Source of the DNA: Planctomycetia bacterium
Lineage (GTDB): Bacteria > Planctomycetota > Planctomycetia > Pirellulales > JACPPG01
Assembly (NCBI GenBank): GCA_016191115.1
Contig: JACPPG010000018.1
Coordinates: 1-64,000 of the forward strand
Reading direction: 5' to 3'
Length of the DNA stretch: 64,000 nucleotides
In this document: in pieces, positions 29,039-35,977 of the stretch
Position numbering within the stretch: the stretch's first letter is position 1
Layout of the letters: every line of letters starts with the position of its first letter
Translations under genes and position numbers: made by a program
Notes under the pieces: model-generated
Databases searched by the model: none
What the model saw: the letters and a program-made list of their open reading frames with translations, nothing else
What the model was told of the DNA's origin: nothing

Positions 29039-29446
29039 CTATGGTAACGGAGCCGTTTTGAGTTTCCAGCCGCTGTCGCCGCGTTGGGCGGTCCAGTCGA
29101 CGTCCGTGGTCGCGCCGTCCGCGGATTCTACACCGACATGGATGGTGGCGGACAAATCGCTGTGCAGGTCCACGGCCTTGACCGTGCACGTCCGCAGCGC
29201 GTACTGCTTGCGCGCTTCGTCGGTCGGCCTCGCGTCGGGAAGGAAGAGCGCCTGAAAGTCGCGCGGCTTATTCGCCGCGTCGGCCACGGAAGAGACCAGC
29301 ACGCGCAATTGATCGCGCGTCGCGCGTTCGTCGCCGCTCTCGCGCGAGCAACTGGCCGCAACCAGGGACGCACACAACATAACGACCCGCGACGCGGACG
29401 CCGCCGCCCGTCGGGACGCCGTGAGTCGTGCGCGTCGTGTTGCCAT
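29039..29446 (-). CDS. Small putative lipoprotein
   Basis: The 135-residue product has a basic N-terminus and a lipobox-like stretch, CASLVAASCS, then about 95 residues of alpha/beta character ending TDVDWTAQRGDSGWKLKTAPLP. No family was recognised. It is followed on the same strand's upstream side by a decayed DUF1559 gene. Confidence 0.6.
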   Translation of the reverse strand: MATRRARLTASRRAAASASRVVMLCASLVAASCSRESGDERATRDQLRVLVSSVADAANKPRDFQALFLPDARPTDEARKQYALRTCTVKAVDLHSDLSATIHVGVESADGATTDVDWTAQRGDSGWKLKTAPLP

Positions 29447-29455
29447 GAGAGGGCG

Positions 29456-29911
29456 CTAGGGGGAAGCCGTCGTACTTTCGCCGCCACCGCGGGTCGCCAT
29501 GGCGCGCCACACCGTCAGATCAATTGCGTCGAAGACGAACCGCGCCGAGCCGTCGGCCAGGCTGGCCATCACTCCGCCCGGATGACGGCTGCGGGCCGCG
29601 GCCCATACGTTGCCGTCGGTCCGGTTCTGCGTGCAGTGGAGTAAGTCGGCCACCGGGATGGACGTATCGCACATGGGGATCACGTCATTGTCGCGCGAAT
29701 TGGGTCCGGTCCGCGCCATGAACACGCTGGCGCCGGCCGCCGTCGAGGTCCAGGCCCCGCGGGCGTCGAACCAACTGTCCCAGCCGAGCACTTCGCTTAG
29801 GAAGAGGGTGTTGGACAAGCCGTCGACGATGTCGGAGGGGCGCGCCCCTTGCCCCAACCCCATTTTCCAGCGGCCCTGGCCGGTGGGATGGTTGCCGCGG
29901 CCGATCCGCAT
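29456..29911 (-). pseudogene. DUF1559 protein, C-terminal remnant
   Basis: The frame from about 29911 encodes only the last 150 residues of a DUF1559 protein. Blocks GRWKMGLGQGARPSDIVDG, GPNSRDNDVIPMCDTSIPV and HPGGVMASLADGSARF align with the same blocks in the intact gene at 10700-11806. The prepilin N-terminus and the middle are missing, and the frame further upstream is unrelated and overlaps the next gene. This is a decayed copy. Confidence 0.8.
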
Positions 29912-30018
29912 TGAATCGCAACCCACGCGGCAACGGGGGCCGCGCACAGCATGACGCCTCGGACGCATGCGGCAATCGGCCCGGCGCACCGTGCGTATGT
30001 TGGCTGTTGCAAACTCAT

Positions 30019-30540
30019 TCAGTTGACCCGTGACGCTGTTTTCCTGCGAACGCGCTTTGCGGACTTGGGGAGACCATCGCCGGAATCCGCCGCTTCCGGC
30101 CTGGCGTGCGGCGAAGGCGATTCCACGCCGAGCGCCCGCGCCGTTGGCGGCGACCGCAGCTTCCAAATCATCCCGTCAAAGGCGTAGTGCAGGGCCGCGG
30201 CCCACAGGTTGATCCCCAGCCAGATTTCCGGGTTGACGAGATCCGCCGCGTAGGCCGCGATGCCGAAGAAGACGATGTACGCCGCGAATGCCACGGACCA
30301 ATGTTGGGCCATGCGGCGAAAAGCGCCGCGCGATCCATGCGTTTGTCTTCGCCAGGCATAGTGCGTCACTATCGCCAGATACTCGATGGCGTGAAATGTC
30401 GCGGCCGCGGCCGTCAGCGACAGCACAGCCGTTTTCCAGCCCTGCGTTACCGCCAGCAAGAGGCTGCCGTACAGTCCGGCGACGCTGAGCAGATACGCCA
30501 GCTTGCCCGGCCGCTTCCCAGGTTGCTTTCTCAGTTCCAT
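30019..30540 (-). CDS. Small integral membrane protein
   Basis: The 173-residue product has about four hydrophobic helices (LAYLLSVAGLYGSLLLAV; AVLSLTAAAATFHAIEYLAIV; HWSVAFAAYIVFFGIAAYA; IWLGINLWAAALHYAFDGMIW). It has histidines within helices (FHAIEY, LHYAFDG), a pattern seen in di-iron or heme membrane proteins, though no family was identified with confidence. The C-terminus is cytosolic-looking and charged. Confidence 0.7.
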   Translation of the reverse strand: MELRKQPGKRPGKLAYLLSVAGLYGSLLLAVTQGWKTAVLSLTAAAATFHAIEYLAIVTHYAWRRQTHGSRGAFRRMAQHWSVAFAAYIVFFGIAAYAADLVNPEIWLGINLWAAALHYAFDGMIWKLRSPPTARALGVESPSPHARPEAADSGDGLPKSAKRVRRKTASRVN

Positions 30541-30641
30541 TGCCAGGCCGGCGCCGCGGCGGAATCGGCGGGGCGCAAATAGGGAAGGATACCGGTCAAT
30601 TGTGAGGAAACGATTAGGGATTCGCTATTGGTAGTGGGCAG

Positions 30642-31592
30642 CTAGTGTGTTGCTGACTTTTCCAGAAGCTCGCGGACCGTCCATCGGTGGGACGCCAAAC
30701 CGCTAGCCACGGCCGGGGTTGTGCCCAGCGTCCCGTGCGGTCGGCAGTAGTTGTAGTGGGCGATGTATAGGGCGATCATGGCTTCGTGGTTCTCCCATTT
30801 TTTTGAGAATCCGTTGCTAAGCCGGGTCATGCGGCGGACGAACGTGCGCAGGTTCAGGTTCTGTCGCTCGACGTGGCTGGTGCAAATCCGATCCATCTTA
30901 GGCAGGTTGAACGCTTGCTCTTTCTTGATGGACACTATCGGGGCCGGCGAGTATTGCCGCTGGTCCGTCTCCGGCGATGGCCCGAACGTCTTGACCACCA
31001 CGCCGTGCTCGATGCGATTCCCCAGGTGGCGGACGATGGCAGAACGGTATGGATTCCAGCCATCGGAACTGACCATGAAGTGGCCCGACGTGGCGCGGGC
31101 CAGCTTGGCGCAGAAGGCTTCGGTATGCCACTGGTCCCGCTTGCCGAAATGCCAGGCGACCATCAGCTTTGTGTTCCGCTCGATGGCCGTGAACAGATAC
31201 GAATCGCCCGTCTCGGGACCGTAGCCTTTCCGGGCAGCCGTCTTGGCTTTGCAAAAAATGAATTGCCAGGCTTCGTCCACCTGGATTTCTTCGACGGCAA
31301 GGCCGCGTAGCTCGCTGTCCAGGAGTCGCTTGCAGCGGCCGCCAACCAGGAGCATCAGGTCGATGACGGTTTGCTTGCAGGTGTTGGTTAGCCGCGCTGT
31401 CGCCCGAACGCTGACGCCCTCGCATAGGCACTTGATGATTTGCTCGGCCAGCTTCCTGTCGATCCGCATGACGCCCAGCGGACTGGGGACGGCATCGGTC
31501 CAGGTCTTACCGCAGAGAAGGCAGCGGTAACGCTGATTGCCCTTGCGGTCCCGGCCGAATTTCTTGTGGTCAATGTGGCTGCAAACGATCAC
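30642..31592 (-). CDS. IS1-family transposase
   Basis: This is a 316-residue single-frame transposase. An N-terminal zinc-finger-like segment (C4, C24, C27) and a helix-turn-helix (VSVRATARLTNTCKQTVIDLM) come first. The catalytic DDE residues are D106 (VDEAWQF), D177 (SSDGWNPY) and E242 (HVERQNLNLR). The C-terminal HYNYCRPHGTL is typical for DDE enzymes. Its 3' end runs into the left terminal inverted repeat. Unlike classical IS1, no -1 frameshift is needed. Confidence 0.93.
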   Translation of the reverse strand: MIVCSHIDHKKFGRDRKGNQRYRCLLCGKTWTDAVPSPLGVMRIDRKLAEQIIKCLCEGVSVRATARLTNTCKQTVIDLMLLVGGRCKRLLDSELRGLAVEEIQVDEAWQFIFCKAKTAARKGYGPETGDSYLFTAIERNTKLMVAWHFGKRDQWHTEAFCAKLARATSGHFMVSSDGWNPYRSAIVRHLGNRIEHGVVVKTFGPSPETDQRQYSPAPIVSIKKEQAFNLPKMDRICTSHVERQNLNLRTFVRRMTRLSNGFSKKWENHEAMIALYIAHYNYCRPHGTLGTTPAVASGLASHRWTVRELLEKSATH

Positions 31593-31720
31593 GGGACAAC
31601 TCCCATTGCTGGGGCCGTCCGCTAGAATGGAGTTACCTAGGCTCAGTCTGGCGAACAGCCGGATTGTGTCGCCCCGTCGCGGCCTTGCCGGGCCACGGCG
31701 GGGTTGTTTTCATGCCAGTA

Positions 31721-31732
31721 TTGTATATACGA
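31721..31732. promoter_or_regulatory. Operator-like site 1 upstream of the RHH-like gene
   Basis: TTGTATATACGA is a near-perfect palindrome of the form TTGTA-N2-TACAA (one mismatch), matching the second site 45 bp downstream. Confidence 0.5.
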
Positions 31733-31765
31733 AATAGGTCGCGTCAACGGTTGCAAGGAAGAATT

Positions 31766-31777
31766 TTGTAGATACAA
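31766..31777. promoter_or_regulatory. Operator-like site 2 upstream of the RHH-like gene
   Basis: TTGTAGATACAA is a perfect 12-bp palindrome ending 7 bases before the start codon at 31785. Binding here would block translation initiation or promoter access, fitting autorepression by the adjacent small DNA-binding protein. Confidence 0.6.
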
Positions 31778-31784
31778 TTTGGAC

Positions 31785-31961
31785 ATGGCTAAGGTAGGCC
31801 GGCCCCCCCGCGATCCCAAGGGGGCTAGCAAGCTATTCCCGGTTCGGCTTACGGACTCCGAGCGAGCGGAGTACGAGCGAGCTGCTGCGCGGGCCGGGCT
31901 CAGCGTTTCGGGGTGGATACGCGACCGATTGACTAAAGCGGCGCGGCGGGAATCCCGATAG
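31785..31961 (+). CDS. Small ribbon-helix-helix-like DNA-binding protein
   Basis: The start MAKVGRPPRDPKGA at 31785 gives 58 residues: a basic AT-hook-like GRPPRDP arm, a beta strand (KLFPVRLTDSE), and two helices (RAEYERAAARAGLSVSGWIRDRL) as in RHH/CopG and mobilisation-accessory proteins. It is inside the mobile element and divergent from the transposase, with two palindromes in front. It could repress transposase or its own gene; an orphan antitoxin role is also possible. Confidence 0.7.
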   Translation: MAKVGRPPRDPKGASKLFPVRLTDSERAEYERAAARAGLSVSGWIRDRLTKAARRESR

Positions 31962-32157
31962 TCGCTGGTGCCCGCCGAAACGGGCGGTAGGATATGAGCG
32001 TGATGCGGAGCAAGCGCATGCTAACCTCCTTGGCGATTAGCCAGTTACGCCGTCACGTCGGGCTGGCACCTGCCGGACGGCAAGGTGCGTTGACAAACTC
32101 GTTGGCATAGCTATACTTGCGCGCAGAGCGACCGTGGCCGCAAGGCGCGGTTGCTTG

Positions 32158-32228
32158 TGGTGGACCTGCCGGGACTTGAACCCGGTGACGCCGCTTATAA
32201 GGCGGCGACTGACCTACCTGGCAGGCCC
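32158..32228 (-). tRNA. tRNA-Ile(UAU)-like gene with no clear D-stem
   Basis: On the minus strand: a 7-bp acceptor GGGCCTG/CAGGTCC, anticodon arm GCCGC-CTTATAA-GCGGC (anticodon UAU, reading AUA), and T-arm CCGGG-TTCAAGT-CCCGG. A discriminator A and encoded CCA follow. Only 15 nt lie between acceptor and anticodon stem and no convincing D-stem forms; total length is 71 nt including CCA. The T-arm may also be read as 8/4. It may be a functional minimal tRNA or a decaying one. It is carried by the IS1-type element. Confidence 0.7.
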
Positions 32229-32234
32229 AAAAAC

Positions 32235-32326
32235 GGTGCTCACGGCGAGGGTCGAACTCGCAAGGACCGCTTACTCGGTCCGCCGGATTGACAGTCCGGC
32301 GCGTTTACCAATTTCGCCACGTGAGC
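32235..32326 (-). tRNA. Class II (leucine-type) tRNA with anticodon GUC
   Basis: The minus-strand fold is complete. It has acceptor GCTCACG/CGTGAGC, D-arm GCG-AAATTGGTAAA-CGC, anticodon arm CCGGA-CTGTCAA-TCCGG (anticodon GUC, aspartate codons), a 21-nt variable arm with 6-bp stem GGACCG/CGGTCC, and T-arm GCGAG-TTCGACC-CTCGC. Discriminator is A, followed by CCG rather than CCA. The long variable arm, D-arm and A73 are features of tRNA-Leu, while normal tRNA-Asp is class I. It is 6 nt upstream of the Ile-like tRNA on the same strand. Confidence 0.8.
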
Positions 32327-32357
32327 GCGTTACCATCGGGCGGCGGCTGCCGCAAAA

Positions 32358-32396
32358 CGAAAGGCCCCGGCTGAGGATGACATCTCAGTCGGGGCC
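32358..32396 (-). terminator. Intrinsic terminator after the winged-helix gene
   Basis: Arms 32363-32375 and 32384-32396 form a 13-bp stem with one G-U pair around an 8-nt loop. On the minus strand the hairpin is followed by TTTCGTTTT. It lies downstream of the gene at 32473-32862 and upstream of the two tRNAs. Confidence 0.75.
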
Positions 32397-32472
32397 TGCG
32401 TGTTTCATTATTGCAATCCTTTCTCGGTCGTTCCGTCCGTTGCCGCCGCATCCCAGCTTTCCCAACAAAACC

Positions 32473-32862
32473 CTACCTGTCGCCGTTCATTTGGGCAATC
32501 TGCCAAAGGCCGCGGCCCACCTTCTTGAACACGTGCTTCTTTCGGGTCATGGAAGTGAACAGCGACATCTTCGCTTGCTTCATGCCGCCCGTGATTTCAA
32601 AGCCGCCGGCCGCCATTTGTTCCAGAATTTCCATCGTCTTTAGGGGACGATTCGCGCGCCGAAGTACAACCTCGGCCGCGTCAATCTGCCGGCGACCCGC
32701 AAGCGTAACCGTCGGAACCTGAATGATGCGATCTCCCCACAGGTCGGTCGTCCTGGCCTCATGGTAGCGCTCCACCGCGCGCAATTGCTCAATCCTGGCG
32801 GCAAGATCTGCGATCTCCGCCCGCACCTCCAACAGCATCTTGTCGTGCAGCGAGGTGTCCAT
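32473..32862 (-). CDS. Winged-helix (HARE-HTH-like) protein with coiled coil
   Basis: Start MDTSLHDKMLLEV at 32862 gives 129 residues. An N-terminal coiled coil (VRAEIADLAARIEQLRAVERYHEA) is followed by a wHTH-like domain, AEVVLRRANRPLKTMEILEQM through KKHVFKKVGRGLWQIA, close in pattern to HARE-HTH modules that occur with restriction or nucleic-acid enzymes. It is cargo of the mobile element; a regulatory or RNA/DNA-binding role is an inference. Confidence 0.7.
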   Translation of the reverse strand: MDTSLHDKMLLEVRAEIADLAARIEQLRAVERYHEARTTDLWGDRIIQVPTVTLAGRRQIDAAEVVLRRANRPLKTMEILEQMAAGGFEITGGMKQAKMSLFTSMTRKKHVFKKVGRGLWQIAQMNGDR

Positions 32863-33232
32863 GATCCCGCCGTCGCGCTCGGATTCGGGGCTCGGCGCCC
32901 CACTGTAACGAACATTAGCCAAAAGCCATCTTAAGGTCAAATGCCGCTGGCGCAGACGCAATGCCGACGGCGCCTTGGCGCCAACTAATTATTGCCGAGA
33001 TTCTGCACGATTCGTGCGCAAACCAATATAGAAACCACGAGCCCGCCTTACCTTATGAGGCAAGACGGTCTGCGGTAGGTCAGAACCCGGTCCGAACGCA
33101 TCAATGGCATCTATGCTATCAGCTAGCTACTTTGTGATTCTTGTCATTAGCATTAGCGAATACGATGCCTAAAATGCGCGCATCGATGTGTCCATCATAA
33201 GTCATTAGGTGGCATTTGCTTAAGCATTTCCA
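32863..33232. other. Non-coding stretch inside the mobile element
   Basis: This interval is lower in GC than the surroundings. A CTCATAA loop on a G-U containing stem at about 33048-33067 (minus strand) and a CCGGGTTC piece near 33083-33093 resemble fragments of tRNA arms, but no full cloverleaf forms. Confidence 0.4.
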
Positions 33233-33262
33233 TTGACAATGGCACACGTGCGCAGGTATGGT
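33233..33262 (+). promoter_or_regulatory. Sigma70-type promoter for a small RNA
   Basis: TTGACA at 33233-33238 matches the -35 consensus fully, and TATGGT at 33257-33262 is a fair -10, with 18 bp between. Transcription would start near 33268 and meet the terminator at 33391-33420. Confidence 0.55.
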
Positions 33263-33267
33263 GACCC

Positions 33268-33420
33268 ATACCTGCGGCGCAGGAGGCAGCCGATGCACGG
33301 AAAACGAGCACCCTGTTAAACTTAGGCGTTGACTCCGGCCGATATGAATGTACGATTAAGCGTACGGCTCCCCGGCTGAGAGGCCGGTTCGGCTGGCCTA
33401 TATGACCAGCCATTTTTTTT
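33268..33420 (+). ncRNA. Predicted structured small RNA upstream of the NYN nuclease
   Basis: Between the promoter-like sequence and the terminator lie several hairpins: CCTGC-GGC-GCAGG (33271-33283), GTACG-ATTAAG-CGTAC (33350-33365), CCGGC-TGAGAG-GCCGG (33372-33387) and the terminator itself. A perfect 11-bp stem also spans the start region (33251-33261 with 33266-33276). No open frame fits. The nuclease gene begins 25 bp after the terminator. An RNA antitoxin or guide-like partner is a possibility, not shown. Confidence 0.5.
33391..33420 (+). terminator. Intrinsic terminator before the NYN gene
   Basis: GGCTGG (33391-33396) pairs with CCAGCC (33406-33411), followed by A and eight T. It would end transcription 25 bp short of the NYN start codon, so NYN expression must come from read-through or an unseen promoter. 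Confidence 0.8.
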
Positions 33421-33444
33421 GCGCTCCTGGTCCGAGGGAACGGC

Positions 33445-34095
33445 ATGGCGAGTGGCACCGCCGCACCCGCGCGCAAGCGGTCGATCATCTACATTGACGG
33501 CTTCAATTTCTATTACGGGGCCGTCAAGGACACTCCGCACAAGTGGCTCGACTTTGAGAAACTGATGCGTCGAGTGAGACCCGATGACGATATCCAGCAG
33601 ATCAGATATTTCACGGCGCTCGTGAACGGCACTTCCCAGATTCGCCAAAAGACCTATTTATCTGCTTTAGCCACCTTGCCACTAGTCGATGTTACCCTGG
33701 GCAGGTTCAAACAGAAGGCCATTCCCTGCACAGTACCACCATGTACGCACTCCGGGGACCGCACCATTATCCGCCAAGAGGAGAAGCGGACGGACGTTTC
33801 GATTGGCATAGCAATTCTCGACGACGCCTATCAGAACCTGTGCGACAATATTGTTCTGGTCAGCGGCGACTCCGACTTGGTTCCAGCTCTTCGCGCAGTC
33901 AAGTTGCGCTTTCCCGCGAAGAAACTCATTGTCTATGTCCCAGCCCGGAATCAAGTTCGTGGTGCCGCCACAGAACTCCGGGCCGCTGCTGATCAGGATC
34001 GGACGTTCCCGATGAACCTGATCCCGCTATCGCTTTTCGCGGCATCAATTCCTGATGGTGCTGGCGGCACAATAACGAAGCCCGCGACCTGGTAG
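33445..34095 (+). CDS. NYN/PIN-like ribonuclease
   Basis: The 216-residue product has the NYN pattern: RSIIYIDGFNFYYGAV (D18, N21), a conserved EEKRTDVSIGIAILDD (D117) and VLVSGDSDLVPALRAV (D142, D144). These acidic residues form the Mg-binding site of PIN-like RNases. Two cysteines (CTVPPC) sit in an insertion near residue 95-100. It is the last cargo gene of the mobile element and lies behind a structured RNA and terminator. The RNA substrate is unknown; tRNAs are a reasonable candidate given the two tRNA genes alongside. Confidence 0.88.
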   Translation: MASGTAAPARKRSIIYIDGFNFYYGAVKDTPHKWLDFEKLMRRVRPDDDIQQIRYFTALVNGTSQIRQKTYLSALATLPLVDVTLGRFKQKAIPCTVPPCTHSGDRTIIRQEEKRTDVSIGIAILDDAYQNLCDNIVLVSGDSDLVPALRAVKLRFPAKKLIVYVPARNQVRGAATELRAAADQDRTFPMNLIPLSLFAASIPDGAGGTITKPATW

Positions 34096-34140
34096 GCAGC
34101 GAAAGCGAAGAATCGCGCGGCTCCCAGCAACACACTAATT

Positions 34141-34176
34141 ACCCACTACCTCGCTATTACCCACTACCTCGCTATT
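34141..34176. repeat. Tandem 18-bp duplication at the element's right end
   Basis: The 18-mer acccactacctcgctatt occurs twice in a row (34141-34158 and 34159-34176). Each unit is the outer 10 bp of the terminal repeat plus the 8-bp target duplication, so the second unit looks like the scar of another insertion or transposition event at the same site. Confidence 0.75.
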
Positions 34177-34454
34177 CCCGCCGCGACCCACAATCGTCCT
34201 TACTCAAGCTGGCTGGTTTTCAGGCGCCGATTGGCGGCTGGTTTCAAGCGCCGACTGACACCAGAAGTGAGACGCGTGAGGCTCGAGTAAGGCTTCAGCG
34301 CCCACGCGACCTTTTGGGTTACAAACCGGCGCAGCTTTGCCTAGAAATCATTGATGCGAGCGGCGCACTGGTGGCTTCCGAATGCGACGACTGGGACCCG
34401 AGTCTCGATCATGGCCTAGTCTAGTGCCATTCAACCTTAAGACACTACCGAGAT
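34177..34454. other. Intergenic region right of the mobile element
   Basis: No gene is supported. The motif ggctggttttcaggcgccgattgg at about 34210-34233 is followed by an imperfect second copy, forming a short tandem repeat of unknown meaning. Confidence 0.4.
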
Positions 34455-35759
34455 CTACGCCGTCGGCATGTCACCCCGCGGCTTGGCGTTCCATAGTAGC
34501 GCGGCCGTCACGGCCCCGGCCAACGCCCAGCCGGCCCACACGTAGATGACCAGTTGCCAGCCGCCATGCGCCTTGATGCGGCCGGTCACCACGTCGCCCA
34601 GCGCCGCGCCCAGGTAGCCCAGGAAGTCGACGAAGCCGGCGGCGGCCGCGGGCGTTCCGCGCCGCGCGAGATCGGCCGGCGCCGTTCCGACCAACAGCAC
34701 CTGCGGCCCGAAGATGCAAAAGCCGATGAGCACCATCAGGCCCACGGTCGCCACGACGCTGTGCTCGGCCGCCCAACCGTAGAGCAGCGTCAACACGGAC
34801 AAGAGCACGAGCAAACCGCAGATCACCGGCGCGCGGCGACCGCCGAAGAACCGGTCGGTGGCCCAGCCGGTCAAAAACGCGCCGGCCAGCGCGCCGACGG
34901 CCAACACCAGGTACTTCAAGGCGGCGGTGCTGATCGTGGTCTCCTGCACTTCCTTCAGATGCGTGACGCCCCAGTCGACGAATCCGTAACGGCAGGCGTT
35001 GAGCAAGCCGAGCGAGACGCCCAGAATCCATAGCGCCGGGTTCGAGAGCGTCGCGAGCAGGGTTTGCACGATCGCGGCGCGGCGGGGCACCTCTACGTCC
35101 GGGTTTTGCTCCCCGGGCGCCGCGGGGCCGGCCACCTCGGGCGCATCGCGCAGGAACACGAGCATGAAGATGGCCGCGCCCACGAGCAATCCGGCCGGCA
35201 CGAACACCGCGCCGCGCCAGCCGAAGGCGTCGGCCGCGAATCCGGCCACGACGTACGTCAGACCGAGCGTCACCTGGTAGCCCATCGCCATCACGCCGAT
35301 GGCGCGGCCGCGTCGCCCGGCGGGCGCCCAGTTACTGGCGACGCGGACGCTTGCGGGCCAGCCCAGCGACTGGAAGTAGCCGTTCGCGGCCCAGATCGCC
35401 AGTAGCGCGTAAAAGCCGGCGCTAAATCCGAAGAGCACGTTCATCGCGGCCGAGCCCAGCATGCCCATCGCCAACAGCCGGCGCGGCGAGACGTGCTCGG
35501 CCAGTTGCCCGTTGACGAGCTGGCCAAGACCGTAGGAGAGCTTGAGCGAGCCGAGGATCGAGCCGACGTCCGTGCTGCTCAGAGCCAGGCCCCCGGCCGC
35601 GATCGACTGCGTCATGCCGGTCACGGCGGCCGACAGATTGGTGCGGCAAAAGTAGAACGCGCCGTAGACGATCGACAACACGCCGATCGTGGCCGCTTCG
35701 TCGACGTGCGGCGGCGACGGCTCGGGCGCGATTGCGGCGTGGTGCGGTTCGTTGGTCAC
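34455..35759 (-). CDS. MFS transporter (organophosphate:phosphate antiporter-like)
   Basis: The start GTG 35759 (VTNEPHHAAIAPEP) is preferred. An ATG at 35837 is in frame, but the extra residues look like intergenic repeat sequence. The 434-residue protein has about 12 helices. The first-loop pattern YGAFYFCRTNLSAAV and KLSYGLGQLVNGQLAEHVSPRR resembles the GlpT/UhpT group of the major facilitator superfamily. Substrate is undetermined. Confidence 0.85.
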   Translation of the reverse strand: MTNEPHHAAIAPEPSPPHVDEAATIGVLSIVYGAFYFCRTNLSAAVTGMTQSIAAGGLALSSTDVGSILGSLKLSYGLGQLVNGQLAEHVSPRRLLAMGMLGSAAMNVLFGFSAGFYALLAIWAANGYFQSLGWPASVRVASNWAPAGRRGRAIGVMAMGYQVTLGLTYVVAGFAADAFGWRGAVFVPAGLLVGAAIFMLVFLRDAPEVAGPAAPGEQNPDVEVPRRAAIVQTLLATLSNPALWILGVSLGLLNACRYGFVDWGVTHLKEVQETTISTAALKYLVLAVGALAGAFLTGWATDRFFGGRRAPVICGLLVLLSVLTLLYGWAAEHSVVATVGLMVLIGFCIFGPQVLLVGTAPADLARRGTPAAAAGFVDFLGYLGAALGDVVTGRIKAHGGWQLVIYVWAGWALAGAVTAALLWNAKPRGDMPTA

Positions 35760-35977
35760 GGGAGATAGAAACCGTGGTCGCTGAACAGTGGACAGTGAAC
35801 AGTAATGTCTGGCGGGCGCTTCGTCGATACTTTTCATAGCCCGGGCCTCATGCCTGGGTGCCATGCCCACGCTCGCCGTGGGCACGCGTGCGTGGCAGCC
35901 GGTGAGACCAGCATGGCCACGTCCGATTACCTCCGTGGGCCATGGCACCCATACGTTGGGGCTGGCACAAGAGGACG

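Larger units (their letters stand above)
30630..34150 (-). mobile_element. IS1-family transporter element with passenger genes (3,521 bp)
   Basis: The ends are 26-bp inverted repeats at 30630-30655 and 34125-34150 (23 of 26 match), each starting GGTAGTGGG and containing TAGTGTGTTGCTG. They are flanked by an 8-bp direct repeat. No inner copy of the terminal repeat was seen beside the transposase gene, so the whole 3.5 kb behaves as one unit rather than a plain IS next to host genes. Cargo: a ribbon-helix-helix-like protein, two tRNA-like genes, a winged-helix-like protein, a structured RNA and a NYN nuclease. Confidence 0.85.
30622..34158. repeat. 8-bp target-site duplication of the IS1-type element
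   Basis: TCGCTATT occurs directly outside both terminal inverted repeats, at 30622-30629 and 34151-34158. A perfect direct repeat of 8 bp is within the range known for IS1-family insertion and fixes the element boundaries. Confidence 0.9.

Noticed and set aside
33040..33110. Possible third tRNA (CTCATAA loop, CCGGGTTC piece)
   Set aside because: Fragments resemble anticodon and T arms but acceptor and D arms do not pair, so no cloverleaf can be drawn.
34141..34176. Start of a CRISPR-like repeat
   Set aside because: There are only two 18-bp units with no spacer; explained as a transposition scar.
35760..35837. Upstream ATG for the MFS transporter
   Set aside because: The added residues derive from a 'cagtggacagtgaacag' repeat typical of intergenic DNA; GTG 35759 is a better start.
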